Assembly: GCF_003820355.1 (NCBI RefSeq)
Contig: NZ_RPOK01000002.1
Span: forward strand, 434,001 to 498,000
Length of the DNA stretch: 64,000 nt
Direction: 5' to 3'
From: Paralteromonas sediminis
GTDB taxonomy: Bacteria; Pseudomonadota; Gammaproteobacteria; Enterobacterales; Alteromonadaceae
The translations under genes and the position numbers were made by a program. How positions within the stretch are numbered: position 1 is the first letter of the stretch; each line of letters begins with the position of its first letter. Shown here piece after piece: positions 47,747 to 56,755 of the stretch. The notes below the pieces were generated by a model that made no database searches, was not told where the DNA came from, and saw only the letters and a list, made by a program, of their open reading frames with translations.

Positions 47747-49489
47747 ATGAGAAAAACAATTCTTGCCAGTGCCGTTGCGCTGGCCAGTCTGAGCCTAACT
47801 ACCACCGCCGCCGTGTATGACGTTGACGTTTTGACGGCAAATGATCTGGCGCAAAATGTATTTGCCAAAGGTATAGACGACACTGGCAACGCATTAGTGG
47901 TTGTTCAAAATGAATACAATCAACCTATCGACCTGTCACAGTTGGATTTTGATAATGAAGCGTTTACGGCAAACCTGACCGATGTTGATGCCGCAAAAGA
48001 GGGTAACTTCAACGATGCTGATTACAATTTAATTATTGCCTTGTTACGGTCTTCCACAGGCAGAAACACGGGCGGTCAGCGACTGCCCAATTTCAGAAGT
48101 TACCAGCAAAGTGGGGTGCAGATTAATTCGGTATTTGCGTTTGACGAACTCAACGAAAATTTCAATGCATTGAGCCGTTCTAACCAGGTCATCGTTAGAG
48201 ATAGCTTGAACGGTGATTATTTTGTTGGAACCAGTGATGATGCGTTTAGCTTGTTCACTTACACCGATACTGATGGAGACGAACAGACAATTCAAATCAA
48301 CGATTTTGGTAATCGTGGTTTTGTTCAAATTAATGGTGTGACAACAGGCTTGCCCGGTCCATATAGTACCTTAGGAGGCAGCTCTGACGCGTTCGCCATT
48401 AACAATAATTTGCAAGTAGCGGGTAGTGCGATTGTCTCTGTTAGCGAAAACGTGACAGATGCGATTGAAAGGTGTGACGATGATGACGCTAGGGGCGATA
48501 CGCCCATTGAAGTGTGTCGCTGGAGAATTAACTATCCAAATAATCTAAACGGTGCCTCTGTTTCAGCGATTGTAGCTGGCGGTCAGCGCAGAGCGGTGAT
48601 TTGGGAGTTGTCAACCGATGGTACGCTGGTAAATACCCAAGAGTATGGTTTGCTGTTTGAGCCTGAAGAAGATGATACCTTCCTGTATTTATCGGAAGCG
48701 GTAGATATTAACGATGCGGGTATCGCCATAGGTACAGCAAGTACCGGTGAAATAGTAGAGATTACACGGCCCAACCCAAACAGTGGCGTCGGTTCTAACA
48801 TTATTGAGCTTGGTGTTGTTGCCACTTCTTTTCACAACGGCGAAATGACCGAGCTGCTGGATAGAAGCACGTTTAGCCAGAGTAGGGCATTGGTAATTAA
48901 CAACAACAATTGGGTAGCCGGAATCTCAGCGCAGGTTGCGAGCACCACTGCCAGAGACAAATTATTTGTAAAAAACTTAGACTCCGGTGAAGAACGTATC
49001 GTTAATGGTTTTTTCACCAGCTCTCAAACCACGCCAAGAGATATTAACGACAACAATATTATTGTGGGTGAAGCAGAAGTTGAGGTGAGTAATGAAGCAA
49101 GGCGTGAAAAGAATGCCTTTATGTACAATATCGAAACCGATGAATTCGTAAACCTAAATACCCTGATCCCATGTGATGCGCCTTACACCTTGGTTGACGC
49201 AGTTGGCATCAACAATAACGATGAAATTTTGGTAACTGCGCGTGCGAGTTCACCGATTAGAGATGCGCGAGGTCAGGATGTGCTGGATGATGATGGGAAT
49301 CAGCAACTGATTGACAAAGCCATTGTTTTAAAACTCTCGCCTAACGCGAACGGGCAGGTTGAAGAATGTGGCGGTTCCACAGATACAGACACTATTCCTG
49401 AGCGTCAGGGCGCTTCTCTACCGCTATCGGTATTGGGCTTTTTAGCAGGTGCTCTGGTATTCTTTAGGCGATATAACGAAAGGGATTAA
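47747..49489 (+). CDS. DUF3466 exported protein with C-terminal anchor-like tail
   Basis: A 580-residue protein with a signal peptide (MRKTILASAVALASLSLTTTAAV) and the DUF3466 body, with repeated AFAINNNLQVAG / DINDAGIAIGTAST / INNNNWVAGISAQ / DINDNNIIVGEAEV elements that resemble a beta-propeller of INxxGxxVG-type repeats. It ends in a hydrophobic stretch followed by FFRRYNERD, a sorting-tail layout (helix plus arginines) that resembles GlyGly-CTERM-like signals but lacks the run of glycines. It lies 12 bases after uup. DUF3466 is common next to uup/rmf in Alteromonadales and Vibrionales. Function unknown; probably a cell-surface protein. Confidence 0.8.
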   Translation: MRKTILASAVALASLSLTTTAAVYDVDVLTANDLAQNVFAKGIDDTGNALVVVQNEYNQPIDLSQLDFDNEAFTANLTDVDAAKEGNFNDADYNLIIALLRSSTGRNTGGQRLPNFRSYQQSGVQINSVFAFDELNENFNALSRSNQVIVRDSLNGDYFVGTSDDAFSLFTYTDTDGDEQTIQINDFGNRGFVQINGVTTGLPGPYSTLGGSSDAFAINNNLQVAGSAIVSVSENVTDAIERCDDDDARGDTPIEVCRWRINYPNNLNGASVSAIVAGGQRRAVIWELSTDGTLVNTQEYGLLFEPEEDDTFLYLSEAVDINDAGIAIGTASTGEIVEITRPNPNSGVGSNIIELGVVATSFHNGEMTELLDRSTFSQSRALVINNNNWVAGISAQVASTTARDKLFVKNLDSGEERIVNGFFTSSQTTPRDINDNNIIVGEAEVEVSNEARREKNAFMYNIETDEFVNLNTLIPCDAPYTLVDAVGINNNDEILVTARASSPIRDARGQDVLDDDGNQQLIDKAIVLKLSPNANGQVEECGGSTDTDTIPERQGASLPLSVLGFLAGALVFFRRYNERD

Positions 49490-49503
49490 TCCCTTTCGTG
49501 TTT
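49476..49503 (+). terminator. Perfect 24-base palindrome over the DUF3466 stop codon
   Basis: ACGAAAGGGATT and AATCCCTTTCGT are exact complements with no spacer, so the folded stem has about ten pairs and a tight loop. The TAA stop (49487-49489) sits at the centre. The U-run after it is weak (GTTTATG). Confidence 0.6.
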
Positions 49504-49709
49504 ATGAAAAAAAAATGTAATAAAAAATACATAAACGCATCAGGAATTTAGTTAATGTCAATACCTTTTAGCGATAAAATTCATTGAACCAAATGCCAAC
49601 TTAGCCTATCAATAATAGTGTGAGAGGTTGTGAACTGCCGCCATGAATACAAATTGATTTAGCGCGCAAGTAAGCAACGTTTCATACTTAACTTGAAAGA
49701 GGCGAATCA

Positions 49710-49886
49710 ATGAAAAGACAAAAAAGAGATAAAGCTACACGTGCTCATGCAAAGGGCTATCAAGCAGGTATCAGTGGACGTTCTAAAGATATTTGTCCAT
49801 TTCAGGCAGCAGAACCCCGGTCGCAGTGGTTAGGAGGATGGCGCGAGGCGGTCGAAGATAGGCAGATTGGCCTGGGAACGCGTTAA
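49710..49886 (+). CDS. rmf: Ribosome modulation factor RMF
   Basis: Small basic protein that dimerises 70S ribosomes into inactive 100S particles in stationary phase. It has 58 residues (E. coli RMF 55), beginning MKRQKRDKATRAHAKGYQAG with the downstream SGRSKDICPF and SQWLGGWREAVED elements. AAAGAGG precedes the ATG. It converges on fabA, its neighbour in E. coli as well, with a shared bidirectional terminator between. A 220-base upstream gap leaves room for stringent-response-controlled promoters, but I see no clear one. Confidence 0.95.
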   Translation: MKRQKRDKATRAHAKGYQAGISGRSKDICPFQAAEPRSQWLGGWREAVEDRQIGLGTR

Positions 49887-49895
49887 CTTAATCTC

Positions 49896-49924
49896 AAAAA
49901 AAGCCCCTTTACGGGGCTTTTTAT
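49896..49924. terminator. Bidirectional terminator between rmf and fabA
   Basis: AAAAAAAGCCCC, TTTAC, GGGGCTTTTT: a GC stem flanked by an A-run and a T-run, so it works for the plus-strand rmf and the minus-strand fabA. It touches the fabA stop codon. Confidence 0.85.
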
Positions 49925-50443
49925 TTAGAAATTACTCGTATCTTGGAACAAACCAACCTTTAAATCTTTTGCACTGTATATTTCTCTTCCATCAACTTTT
50001 ACAATGCCATCGGCCATACCCATAAACAGTTTGCGTTTTATTACACGCTTCATTGTAATGTGATACGTTACTTTTTTAGCGGTCGGCAGTATTTGGCCCG
50101 TAAACTTGACTTCACCGACACCTAAAGCGCGGCCTTTACCCGGTCCGTCACACCAGCCAAGGAAAAAGCCAACCAATTGCCACATAGCATCTAAACCTAG
50201 GCAACCTGGCATTACCGGATCACCCGGGAAGTGGCAGTCGAAAAACCACAGATCGGGCGTAATGTCTAATTCAGCAAGAATTTCACCTTTGCCATATTCA
50301 CCACCGTCTTCGGTAATGGAAACGATCCGGTCCATCATCAGCATATTGGGTGCCGGTAACTGACTGTTGCCCGGTCCAAACATTTCTCCGCGACTGCATG
50401 CTAAAAGATCGTCACGGTTGAATGCATTAGGCCTATTACTCAT
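49925..50443 (-). CDS. fabA: 3-hydroxydecanoyl-ACP dehydratase/isomerase FabA
   Basis: Dehydrates 3-hydroxyacyl-ACP and isomerises trans-2- to cis-3-decenoyl-ACP, the entry to unsaturated fatty acids. It is 172 residues from the ATG at 50443, the E. coli length; GAGG five to six bases upstream decides this over the in-frame ATG four codons earlier. The catalytic histidine is in [15 protein letters not shown] and the aspartate in [13 protein letters not shown]. No fabB is adjacent. Confidence 0.97.
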   Translation of the reverse strand: MSNRPNAFNRDDLLACSRGEMFGPGNSQLPAPNMLMMDRIVSITEDGGEYGKGEILAELDITPDLWFFDCHFPGDPVMPGCLGLDAMWQLVGFFLGWCDGPGKGRALGVGEVKFTGQILPTAKKVTYHITMKRVIKRKLFMGMADGIVKVDGREIYSAKDLKVGLFQDTSNF

Positions 50444-50575
50444 GGGTTTCCTCATTTTTTTATCGAGCGCGTAATTTAGCTAACACTTGTACGCTATACA
50501 ACTCTGAACAGTGATTTTTCTCTAAATTTTCACATGCTACACTTCTGTGTAGTGCAAAATCACAGAATAAAATGT

Positions 50576-50833
50576 ATGACGGTAAGTAAAACAAAATCCC
50601 AATTGAATGCTGAAAAGCAAAAACGCTTTCGGGAGCGCCAAAGAGACGCGGGAAAAAAGCTAGTTCGTGGCTACATTACGCCAGAAGCCATGAGTTGTTA
50701 TGAAGAGATACGAGACAAAACCCATTGGAAAGACAGTGAAGTGCTCTCTAACGCACTCCGCCTTACGTATGCTGCTTACAAGTGTGGTCAAATACAATTG
50801 CTGACACAATGGCTAAAAGACCATGAGCGCTAG
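50576..50833 (+). CDS. Small basic protein of unknown function, possibly ribbon-helix-helix
   Basis: An 85-residue protein with a basic N-terminus ([28 protein letters not shown]) and a helical middle ([29 protein letters not shown]). The short strand VRGYIT followed by two helices is the order of a ribbon-helix-helix DNA-binding fold, similar in feel to plasmid copy-control or antitoxin regulators, but I cannot name a family. I choose the ATG at 50576 rather than 50534. It reads away from fabA and towards the photolyase-like gene, with the two TAG stops interlocked in one CTAG (50830-50833). Confidence 0.7.
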   Translation: MTVSKTKSQLNAEKQKRFRERQRDAGKKLVRGYITPEAMSCYEEIRDKTHWKDSEVLSNALRLTYAAYKCGQIQLLTQWLKDHER

Positions 50834-52308
50834 CTCAGTTTAGCCTGTTTCCTGGAGGGGCTAGAAGGCGTAGTATGCCTCGCAATGATGCGCCTGGCTT
50901 CCTGTTTCACTTCGCGTTTTTTTCTGAACGCCCACATTCTTTCTCTTGCATCTTCCATCGCGCGCTCAATGTCGATTATTGGTTTAGGGTACGCCAACGG
51001 CTCGGAGCCAAACAAAGTAAAGTCAAGTGGCGTGAGTTTCCAAGGCTGGAAGAGTAGGGGCGGAGGAAGTGCATTGAGTTCAGGTACCCATTTGTAGATA
51101 AAAGTACCGTCGGGATCATTGTCTTCGGCCTGTTTAACCGGGTTGTATAACCTGATCGTGTTGGTACCCGTCACGCCTGCTTGCATTTGAATTTGTGGAT
51201 AATGAATGCCTGGTTCGAAATCCAAAAACACGGTGGCAAGGTGTTCAGCCGCCAGTTTCCAATGTACATTGAGAACATGGGTTAAGAAACTTACTAACAG
51301 TGCTCTCATGCGAAAATTAAGATAGCCAGTCTCGTTTAATGCTCGCATACAGGCATCGACAAGCGGAACACCAGTCTTACCCGATTTCCATGCATAAAAG
51401 CGGCGTTGTGCCTCTGGACCTGTTTCGTAGGGATAAGACAGATAGGCTTTATTGACTGGTCTGAATTCCATGTCAGACTCGCTTTCAAATTTTTGAATAA
51501 AATGACAGTGCCAATGTAGCCGCGAGGCTACAGCTGACATTGGACGACGCCACTCCGGCCTGTTTTGTTGCAGAATGCTGTGATAAACCTGTTTAACTGA
51601 AATGTTGCCCCATGCAAGGTAGGGGGACAATCGAGAACAAGCTTTTCTCGCGAGCGCTGGCTTTGATATGTGTTGATGATAGTGTTTTCCTCGGTCTTTT
51701 AAAAAACTCTTCAACACTTGCCATGCACGGCATTCACCGCCCGGTTGACGGCTTGGATGGGCACAGATATCGTCAGTCTGGCCAATTACCTCTGAAGGCA
51801 ACGCTGCAAAGGATGTAAACCAGTTTACTGCTGCTAAGTCAATATCACTAGTTGGCGTAAGGATGCGTTGTTGCCAGCGTTTATCCCAATCTTGACGATG
51901 AGATAACCCCCGATACACGGCCCCGTAAGGAGATTCATGCCAATGTAAATTGTGCTGACAACACCATGTTGCAACTTTTTTGTCTCGTTCGAAGGTTACA
52001 CACAAACCAATTTGTTGGTAGCTATAGAGTGATGCCAAACCAAGATGCCGCTGAAGTTTCTTCAGTAAGCCCTTCATGTTACCTCGGAACACAAGAACCT
52101 GTGTGTTGAATGCGGACAATTGCTGATCAATATCTTTAATCGACTGAAAAACAAAGGTTTGATGGCGCTCATCATAATGGGGATTAGCCCAGATATCATT
52201 ATCTATAGCATAACAGAGTAAAACAGGCTGACCATTTTGAGCCGCAAGTTGCAAAGGGGCATGGTCTCTTAGCCTAAGGTCACGTTTTAACCAGACTAGG
52301 TTAACCAT
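50830..52308 (-). CDS. Divergent cryptochrome/photolyase family protein
   Basis: A 492-residue FAD-binding protein of the photolyase superfamily. The N-terminal alpha/beta antenna domain opens with [19 protein letters not shown]; the C-terminal FAD domain has [54 protein letters not shown] and a final [23 protein letters not shown]. The last element replaces the class I CPD pattern (AGxGxDAAPYFRxFNP), and also the Cry-[19 protein letters not shown], so it is a separate clade whose repair or signalling role is not settled by sequence. It overlaps the upstream Cry-DASH gene by 13 bases, so both are one transcript. Flavoprotein identity is firm. Confidence 0.85.
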   Translation of the reverse strand: MVNLVWLKRDLRLRDHAPLQLAAQNGQPVLLCYAIDNDIWANPHYDERHQTFVFQSIKDIDQQLSAFNTQVLVFRGNMKGLLKKLQRHLGLASLYSYQQIGLCVTFERDKKVATWCCQHNLHWHESPYGAVYRGLSHRQDWDKRWQQRILTPTSDIDLAAVNWFTSFAALPSEVIGQTDDICAHPSRQPGGECRAWQVLKSFLKDRGKHYHQHISKPALARKACSRLSPYLAWGNISVKQVYHSILQQNRPEWRRPMSAVASRLHWHCHFIQKFESESDMEFRPVNKAYLSYPYETGPEAQRRFYAWKSGKTGVPLVDACMRALNETGYLNFRMRALLVSFLTHVLNVHWKLAAEHLATVFLDFEPGIHYPQIQMQAGVTGTNTIRLYNPVKQAEDNDPDGTFIYKWVPELNALPPPLLFQPWKLTPLDFTLFGSEPLAYPKPIIDIERAMEDARERMWAFRKKREVKQEARRIIARHTTPSSPSRKQAKLS

Positions 52309-53573
52309 TTACGCCTAAAGGCTCCATCTGCATCATAATACTGGGCTTGTTTTTCAAGGTTGAATTGACGATGACCACGGGGATCACTGCCAACCCCTGC
52401 AAGGTACTGCCAATTGCCATAATTACTGGCAACATCAAAATCGATCAGTTGTTGTTCAAAATAAGCGGCCCCATAACGCCAATCCAAATTAAGTTCATGA
52501 ACAAAGCAAGAAGCCACAAGTTGTCGTCCCCGATTAGACATAAAACCAGTTTCATTCAATTCATGCATGTTGGCATCAACGATATCGAATCCGGTTGCAC
52601 CCTGACACCAAAGGTGGAAGCGCTTTTTATCATATGAGGTCTTAGGCAGCTTGTTTTGAATACCCGAAATCTTGAAAAAAGCCGTCTTGTGTTTTGTTAG
52701 TTGCCAATGAAAAAACTCACGCCACAGTAATTCAAAAAATAACCAGTACGTGGACTCATTAGCAACATGTGCCTGCTCGTAGGCTTTGAGTTTTTCGTAA
52801 ATCACGCGTGGTGACACATGTCCATTGGCTAGCCATGCTGAAAACTTACTTGAAAAATCCCAACCAAGCATTCCGTTACGTGTTTCCTTATATCGAGACA
52901 CCGCGTGTGTTCGGCTAAAATAATAATCAATCTGATTTAACGCATGCTTTTCTCCACCGATATGCTTAGCATCATCGGTCACAGTGCAGTCAGTTGGCGG
53001 AGCAGTGCCAATATCAATATCACTGGGCGGAGGTGGTAGCGCCTCAGGCGGAGGGAGGCTAGCATTTACCGATGAATATTTTTCCACTTTTCTACGAAAG
53101 GGAGAGAAGTGGTCTGGCATAGACTCAAGCGAAAACGGTAAGGTGTCTGATTCATATAGTAGAGTGGCACTGTCTTCAAAAAACACCAGCTCCTCATGTG
53201 CCTCCTTCAACCTAGCAATTTGGTGCACTTCATTTGGACCGGCGTAAGCAGCACATCCCATATGAGTCACTTTATAATGGGAAATCAACCGGGTGATAAC
53301 CTCGACAGGCTGACCTTTTTCAATAATGAGTGTTTGCCCTAAATGAAACAATTGCCTATTTAGCGATTGTAGCCCAGATTGAATAAAGTCATTTCTGCGC
53401 GCTCCTAATGGTGTAGTTCCGTAGGCTGTGGTTGTGAACCATTCCTGATCATACACGTACACACACAACAAGCGGTCAACCTGGTCGGCTAATTTACGCA
53501 GCGCTGGCATATCGGTGAGACGACAATCGTGCCGAAACCAGAATAATCCAGTTAATAGTTTTCTCTCATTCAT
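52296..53573 (-). CDS. Cryptochrome DASH
   Basis: Flavoprotein of the Cry-DASH class, 425 residues from the ATG at 53573 ([21 protein letters not shown]); the frame is open eight codons further. The class hallmark is [19 protein letters not shown] near the C-terminus, with [19 protein letters not shown] and [21 protein letters not shown] in the FAD domain. Cry-DASH proteins repair cyclobutane dimers in single-stranded or loop DNA and may signal blue light. Its start lies only 38 bases from the divergent phrB start, so both promoters must overlap each other or the coding sequences. Confidence 0.92.
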   Translation of the reverse strand: MNERKLLTGLFWFRHDCRLTDMPALRKLADQVDRLLCVYVYDQEWFTTTAYGTTPLGARRNDFIQSGLQSLNRQLFHLGQTLIIEKGQPVEVITRLISHYKVTHMGCAAYAGPNEVHQIARLKEAHEELVFFEDSATLLYESDTLPFSLESMPDHFSPFRRKVEKYSSVNASLPPPEALPPPPSDIDIGTAPPTDCTVTDDAKHIGGEKHALNQIDYYFSRTHAVSRYKETRNGMLGWDFSSKFSAWLANGHVSPRVIYEKLKAYEQAHVANESTYWLFFELLWREFFHWQLTKHKTAFFKISGIQNKLPKTSYDKKRFHLWCQGATGFDIVDANMHELNETGFMSNRGRQLVASCFVHELNLDWRYGAAYFEQQLIDFDVASNYGNWQYLAGVGSDPRGHRQFNLEKQAQYYDADGAFRRKWLT

Positions 53574-53611
53574 ATGTCTGAATAGAGGGCCCAGCAAAAA
53601 AAGATCATTCA

Positions 53612-55039
53612 GTGACTAAAGCAAATAGCATAATGTGGTTCAGAAAGGACCTAAGACTTAAAGACAATCCGGCATTGCACTTTGCTGCCAAACAAGGCGA
53701 TGTTTTACCCGTATTCATTTTAGATACACAGACCGATCAAAACGATGCGCTTGGTGGCGCCTCTCAGTGGTGGTTACACCACTCATTAGAATCGCTGAAT
53801 CGCGATCTGGGTGGTAAGTTATTGGTTTTAAAAGGCGCACCCAAACCTTTACTAGAAAAACTGATTGATGCTTTTGATATTCAGGTTGTTACGTGGAATC
53901 GTTGCTATGAGGCTAATAGCATTGAACGAGATACCGATATAAAACAACACCTCACAAAAAAGGGACTAACGGTTAAGAGCTTCAATGGTTCGCTTTTGTG
54001 GGAGCCAATGCAAATCACAAAGCAGGATGGCAGTCCCTACAAAGTATTTACTCCTTATTATCGAAAGGGCTGTTTAGCTGCACCGCCGCCCCGGTACCCT
54101 GAAGAAAAGCCAAATGTTACTACGTTAGATAGTAAGGGCTATGGTTTGTGTATTGAAGAGCTGTGCCTTCTCCCTGACATTGCGTGGGACCAAGGCCTAA
54201 AAGAAACGTGGCAGCCTGGAGAAGAGGGCGCTGCGACGCGTTTGCATACCTTTCTTGATGGACCGATTTTACGCTATAAAGACGATAGGAACATTCCTGC
54301 GATCCGGGGCACTTCAATGTTGGGTCCACATTTTCATTGGGGTGAAATGTCAGTAAATCAGGCGTGGTATGCTACGTTGGACAAATTTGGCGGGATGGAT
54401 AAAGAAGGGGTTGATACGTTTCTAAGTGAGCTGGGTTGGCGTGAATTTAGTTATTATTTATTGTTTCACAACCCACAGCTGAGAACGAAAAATGTTGCAT
54501 CAAAATTTGATGCTTTCCCATGGCGAGAAGACTCGTCAGCATTGAAGCGTTGGCAGAAGGGCCAGACAGGTATTCCTATTGTTGATGCGGGTATGCGTGA
54601 ACTATGGCAAACCGGGTATATGCATAATCGTGTACGCATGGTAGTGGGGTCATTTTTAGTCAAAAATCTACTACTTGACTGGCGATTGGGTGAACGCTGG
54701 TTTTGGGATTGTCTCTGTGATGCCGATACGGCCAGTAACAGTGCTAGCTGGCAGTGGGTTGCTGGTTGCGGAGCAGATGCTGCGCCCTATTTTCGTGTAT
54801 TCAACCCCGTTTTGCAGGGAGAAAAATTTGATAAACACGGTGAGTATGTAAAAACCTATTGTCCAGAGTTATCCGCCCTTCCAAATAAATACATTCATAA
54901 GCCCTGGGATGCACCAAAGTCGGTATTATCGGAAGCAGGTGTGACCCTCGGGGAGCATTACCCAAAACCGATCGTTGATCTAAAAGCATCAAGGGTACGG
55001 GCATTAGAGGCTTTTGATGCGGTGAAGCAAGCATCATGA
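53612..55039 (+). CDS. phrB: Class I CPD deoxyribodipyrimidine photolyase
   Basis: Uses blue light and FADH- to split cyclobutane pyrimidine dimers in DNA. It has 475 residues (E. coli PhrB 472), opening SIMWFRKDLRLKDNPALH, with antenna-domain segments, then TSMLGPHFHWGEMSVNQAW, LGWREFSYYLLFHNP, DAGMRELWQTGYMHNRVRM and the CPD hallmark WQWVAGCGADAAPYFRVFNP. The GTG at 53612 is the first start; Shine-Dalgarno pairing is poor, so expression may depend on another signal. It is followed by an iron-sulfur photolyase with an ATGA overlap. Confidence 0.94.
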   Translation: MTKANSIMWFRKDLRLKDNPALHFAAKQGDVLPVFILDTQTDQNDALGGASQWWLHHSLESLNRDLGGKLLVLKGAPKPLLEKLIDAFDIQVVTWNRCYEANSIERDTDIKQHLTKKGLTVKSFNGSLLWEPMQITKQDGSPYKVFTPYYRKGCLAAPPPRYPEEKPNVTTLDSKGYGLCIEELCLLPDIAWDQGLKETWQPGEEGAATRLHTFLDGPILRYKDDRNIPAIRGTSMLGPHFHWGEMSVNQAWYATLDKFGGMDKEGVDTFLSELGWREFSYYLLFHNPQLRTKNVASKFDAFPWREDSSALKRWQKGQTGIPIVDAGMRELWQTGYMHNRVRMVVGSFLVKNLLLDWRLGERWFWDCLCDADTASNSASWQWVAGCGADAAPYFRVFNPVLQGEKFDKHGEYVKTYCPELSALPNKYIHKPWDAPKSVLSEAGVTLGEHYPKPIVDLKASRVRALEAFDAVKQAS

Positions 55040-56580
55040 CAGAGAAAGTACTCAGAGTTGTATTGGGCGACCAGCTAAACCTGTCTATCTCTGCATTAGA
55101 GGGTATAAAAGCGGCTTACGATACTGTAATAATGGCAGAGGTGAGAGAAGAGGCCACCTATGTTAAACACCACAAGAAAAAAATTGTTTTTCTCTTTAGC
55201 GCAATGCGTCATTTTGCACGTTTACTCGAGCAAGAAAAATTCAATGTATGTTACGTCGCCTACGACGACGAGAGTAACAAAGGGAGTCTCTTCGAGCAGG
55301 TAAAACATCAGCTAAGGCAAGAGGAATATAGCAAAATCGTGTTGACTATGCCGGGTGAATATCGGCTGCTTGAGGAGGTGAAAAGCTGGTCAGATAAGTT
55401 TAGTTTACCTGTCGACATTAGGCCGGATAATCGTTTCATAGCCGATGACGGCTTTTTTGCCAACTGGGCAAAGGGCAAAAAACAGTTGAGAATGGAATTT
55501 TTTTACCGAGAGATGAGGAAACGTACCGGGTTTCTCATGGAGGGTGATCATCCTGTAGGAGGAAAGTGGAATTATGATGAACAAAACCGCTCTCCGCTGC
55601 CCGCACAAACCTCTATTCCAAAGCCAACACACTGTGTTGTGGATGACATAACCCATGACGTTATCAGGCTTGTAGAAAAGTATTTTCCAGATCATTTTGG
55701 AGACATTCTACCGTTCCACTATGCCGTTACACGAGAGCAAGCGTTAGACGTGCTTGATGAGTTTATCGAAAAAAGGTTGGTTAATTTTGGTCAATATCAG
55801 GATGCCATGGCACAAAATCAGCCTTGGTTGTTCCACTCTCATATTAGCTTCTATCTAAATTGTGGTTTGTTGCATCCTGAAGAAGTCATCGCTCGGGCTG
55901 AAGAAGCTTATTACAATGACAACGCACCATTAAATTCTGTTGAGGGATTTATACGTCAAGTTTTGGGTTGGAGAGAATACGTTCGCGGCTTTTATTGGTA
56001 TTTCATGCCCGCACTTAGTACTGAGAACGTGCTTCAAGCAAAACGAAAGCTGCCGGATTTCTTTTGGTCTGGTCAAACGAATATGAACTGCCTTCGTCAG
56101 TGTATAACAGAAACAAAGCAAAACGCTTATGCCCATCACATCCAAAGACTGATGGTCCTAGGTAATTTTGCATTATTAGCAGGTCTGTCACCCAAAGCGG
56201 TCAATGAATGGTATCTCATTGTTTATGCTGATGCTTATGAATGGGTGGAACTTCCCAATGTGTCGGCAATGATCTTGTATGCAGATGGCGGAAAGCTAGC
56301 CAGCAAGCCTTACGCCGCGAGCGGCAGTTACATTAACAAAATGTCTGACTATTGTAAGAAATGTGGCTATAGCGTGAGTAAAAAAACTGGTGAAAAAGCG
56401 TGCCCTTTTAATTATCTGTACTGGGACTTTATTGATAGAAATTTGGAAGCTCTGGGTAATAATCCAAGAATGAATATGACGTTAAACACCTATAAAAAGA
56501 TGTCAGAGGAGAAGTTAACCCTCATTCGGGAAAGCGCGTCAGCATTCTTACACAAAATCGACAATGCACAAGAAGTGTAA
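55036..56580 (+). CDS. Iron-sulfur bacterial (6-4)-type photolyase/cryptochrome (PhrB/FeS-BCP class)
   Basis: A 514-residue member of the photolyase-related family (Pfam DPRP) typified by Agrobacterium PhrB, a (6-4) photolyase. It opens [17 protein letters not shown]. Four cysteines match the 4Fe-4S ligands of Agrobacterium PhrB (C350, C438, C441, C454) at a uniform offset of two: C352, C440, C443 and C456, the last three in SDYCKKCGY and KACPFN. FAD-domain segments include [20 protein letters not shown] and [15 protein letters not shown]. The start overlaps the phrB stop; the small DUF2256 gene begins 17 bases before its own stop. Confidence 0.93.
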   Translation: MTEKVLRVVLGDQLNLSISALEGIKAAYDTVIMAEVREEATYVKHHKKKIVFLFSAMRHFARLLEQEKFNVCYVAYDDESNKGSLFEQVKHQLRQEEYSKIVLTMPGEYRLLEEVKSWSDKFSLPVDIRPDNRFIADDGFFANWAKGKKQLRMEFFYREMRKRTGFLMEGDHPVGGKWNYDEQNRSPLPAQTSIPKPTHCVVDDITHDVIRLVEKYFPDHFGDILPFHYAVTREQALDVLDEFIEKRLVNFGQYQDAMAQNQPWLFHSHISFYLNCGLLHPEEVIARAEEAYYNDNAPLNSVEGFIRQVLGWREYVRGFYWYFMPALSTENVLQAKRKLPDFFWSGQTNMNCLRQCITETKQNAYAHHIQRLMVLGNFALLAGLSPKAVNEWYLIVYADAYEWVELPNVSAMILYADGGKLASKPYAASGSYINKMSDYCKKCGYSVSKKTGEKACPFNYLYWDFIDRNLEALGNNPRMNMTLNTYKKMSEEKLTLIRESASAFLHKIDNAQEV

Positions 56581-56722
56581 TCTACCGCAGAAGACGTGCG
56601 TCGTCTGTCAACGCCCCTTTGCGTGGAGGAAGAAGTGGGAACGGGACTGGGAAAACGTGAAATACTGCTCTAAACGGTGCGCGAGACAAAAAGACAAACA
56701 CGCTAATTTGTGTAAAACTTAA
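56564..56722 (+). CDS. DUF2256 small cysteine-rich protein
   Basis: A 52-residue basic protein overlapping the photolyase end by 17 bases. Two cysteine pairs, CVVC near residue 12 and YCSKRC near 36, with the [15 protein letters not shown] core are the DUF2256 pattern, a zinc-ribbon-like module commonly encoded next to photolyases. It is too short for most gene callers. Role unknown; a metal-bound partner for the iron-sulfur photolyase is a reasonable guess. Confidence 0.88.
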   Translation: MHKKCNLPQKTCVVCQRPFAWRKKWERDWENVKYCSKRCARQKDKHANLCKT

Positions 56723-56755
56723 AACTTAGAAGGGTTGCCTTTTTCGGTTTTGCAC

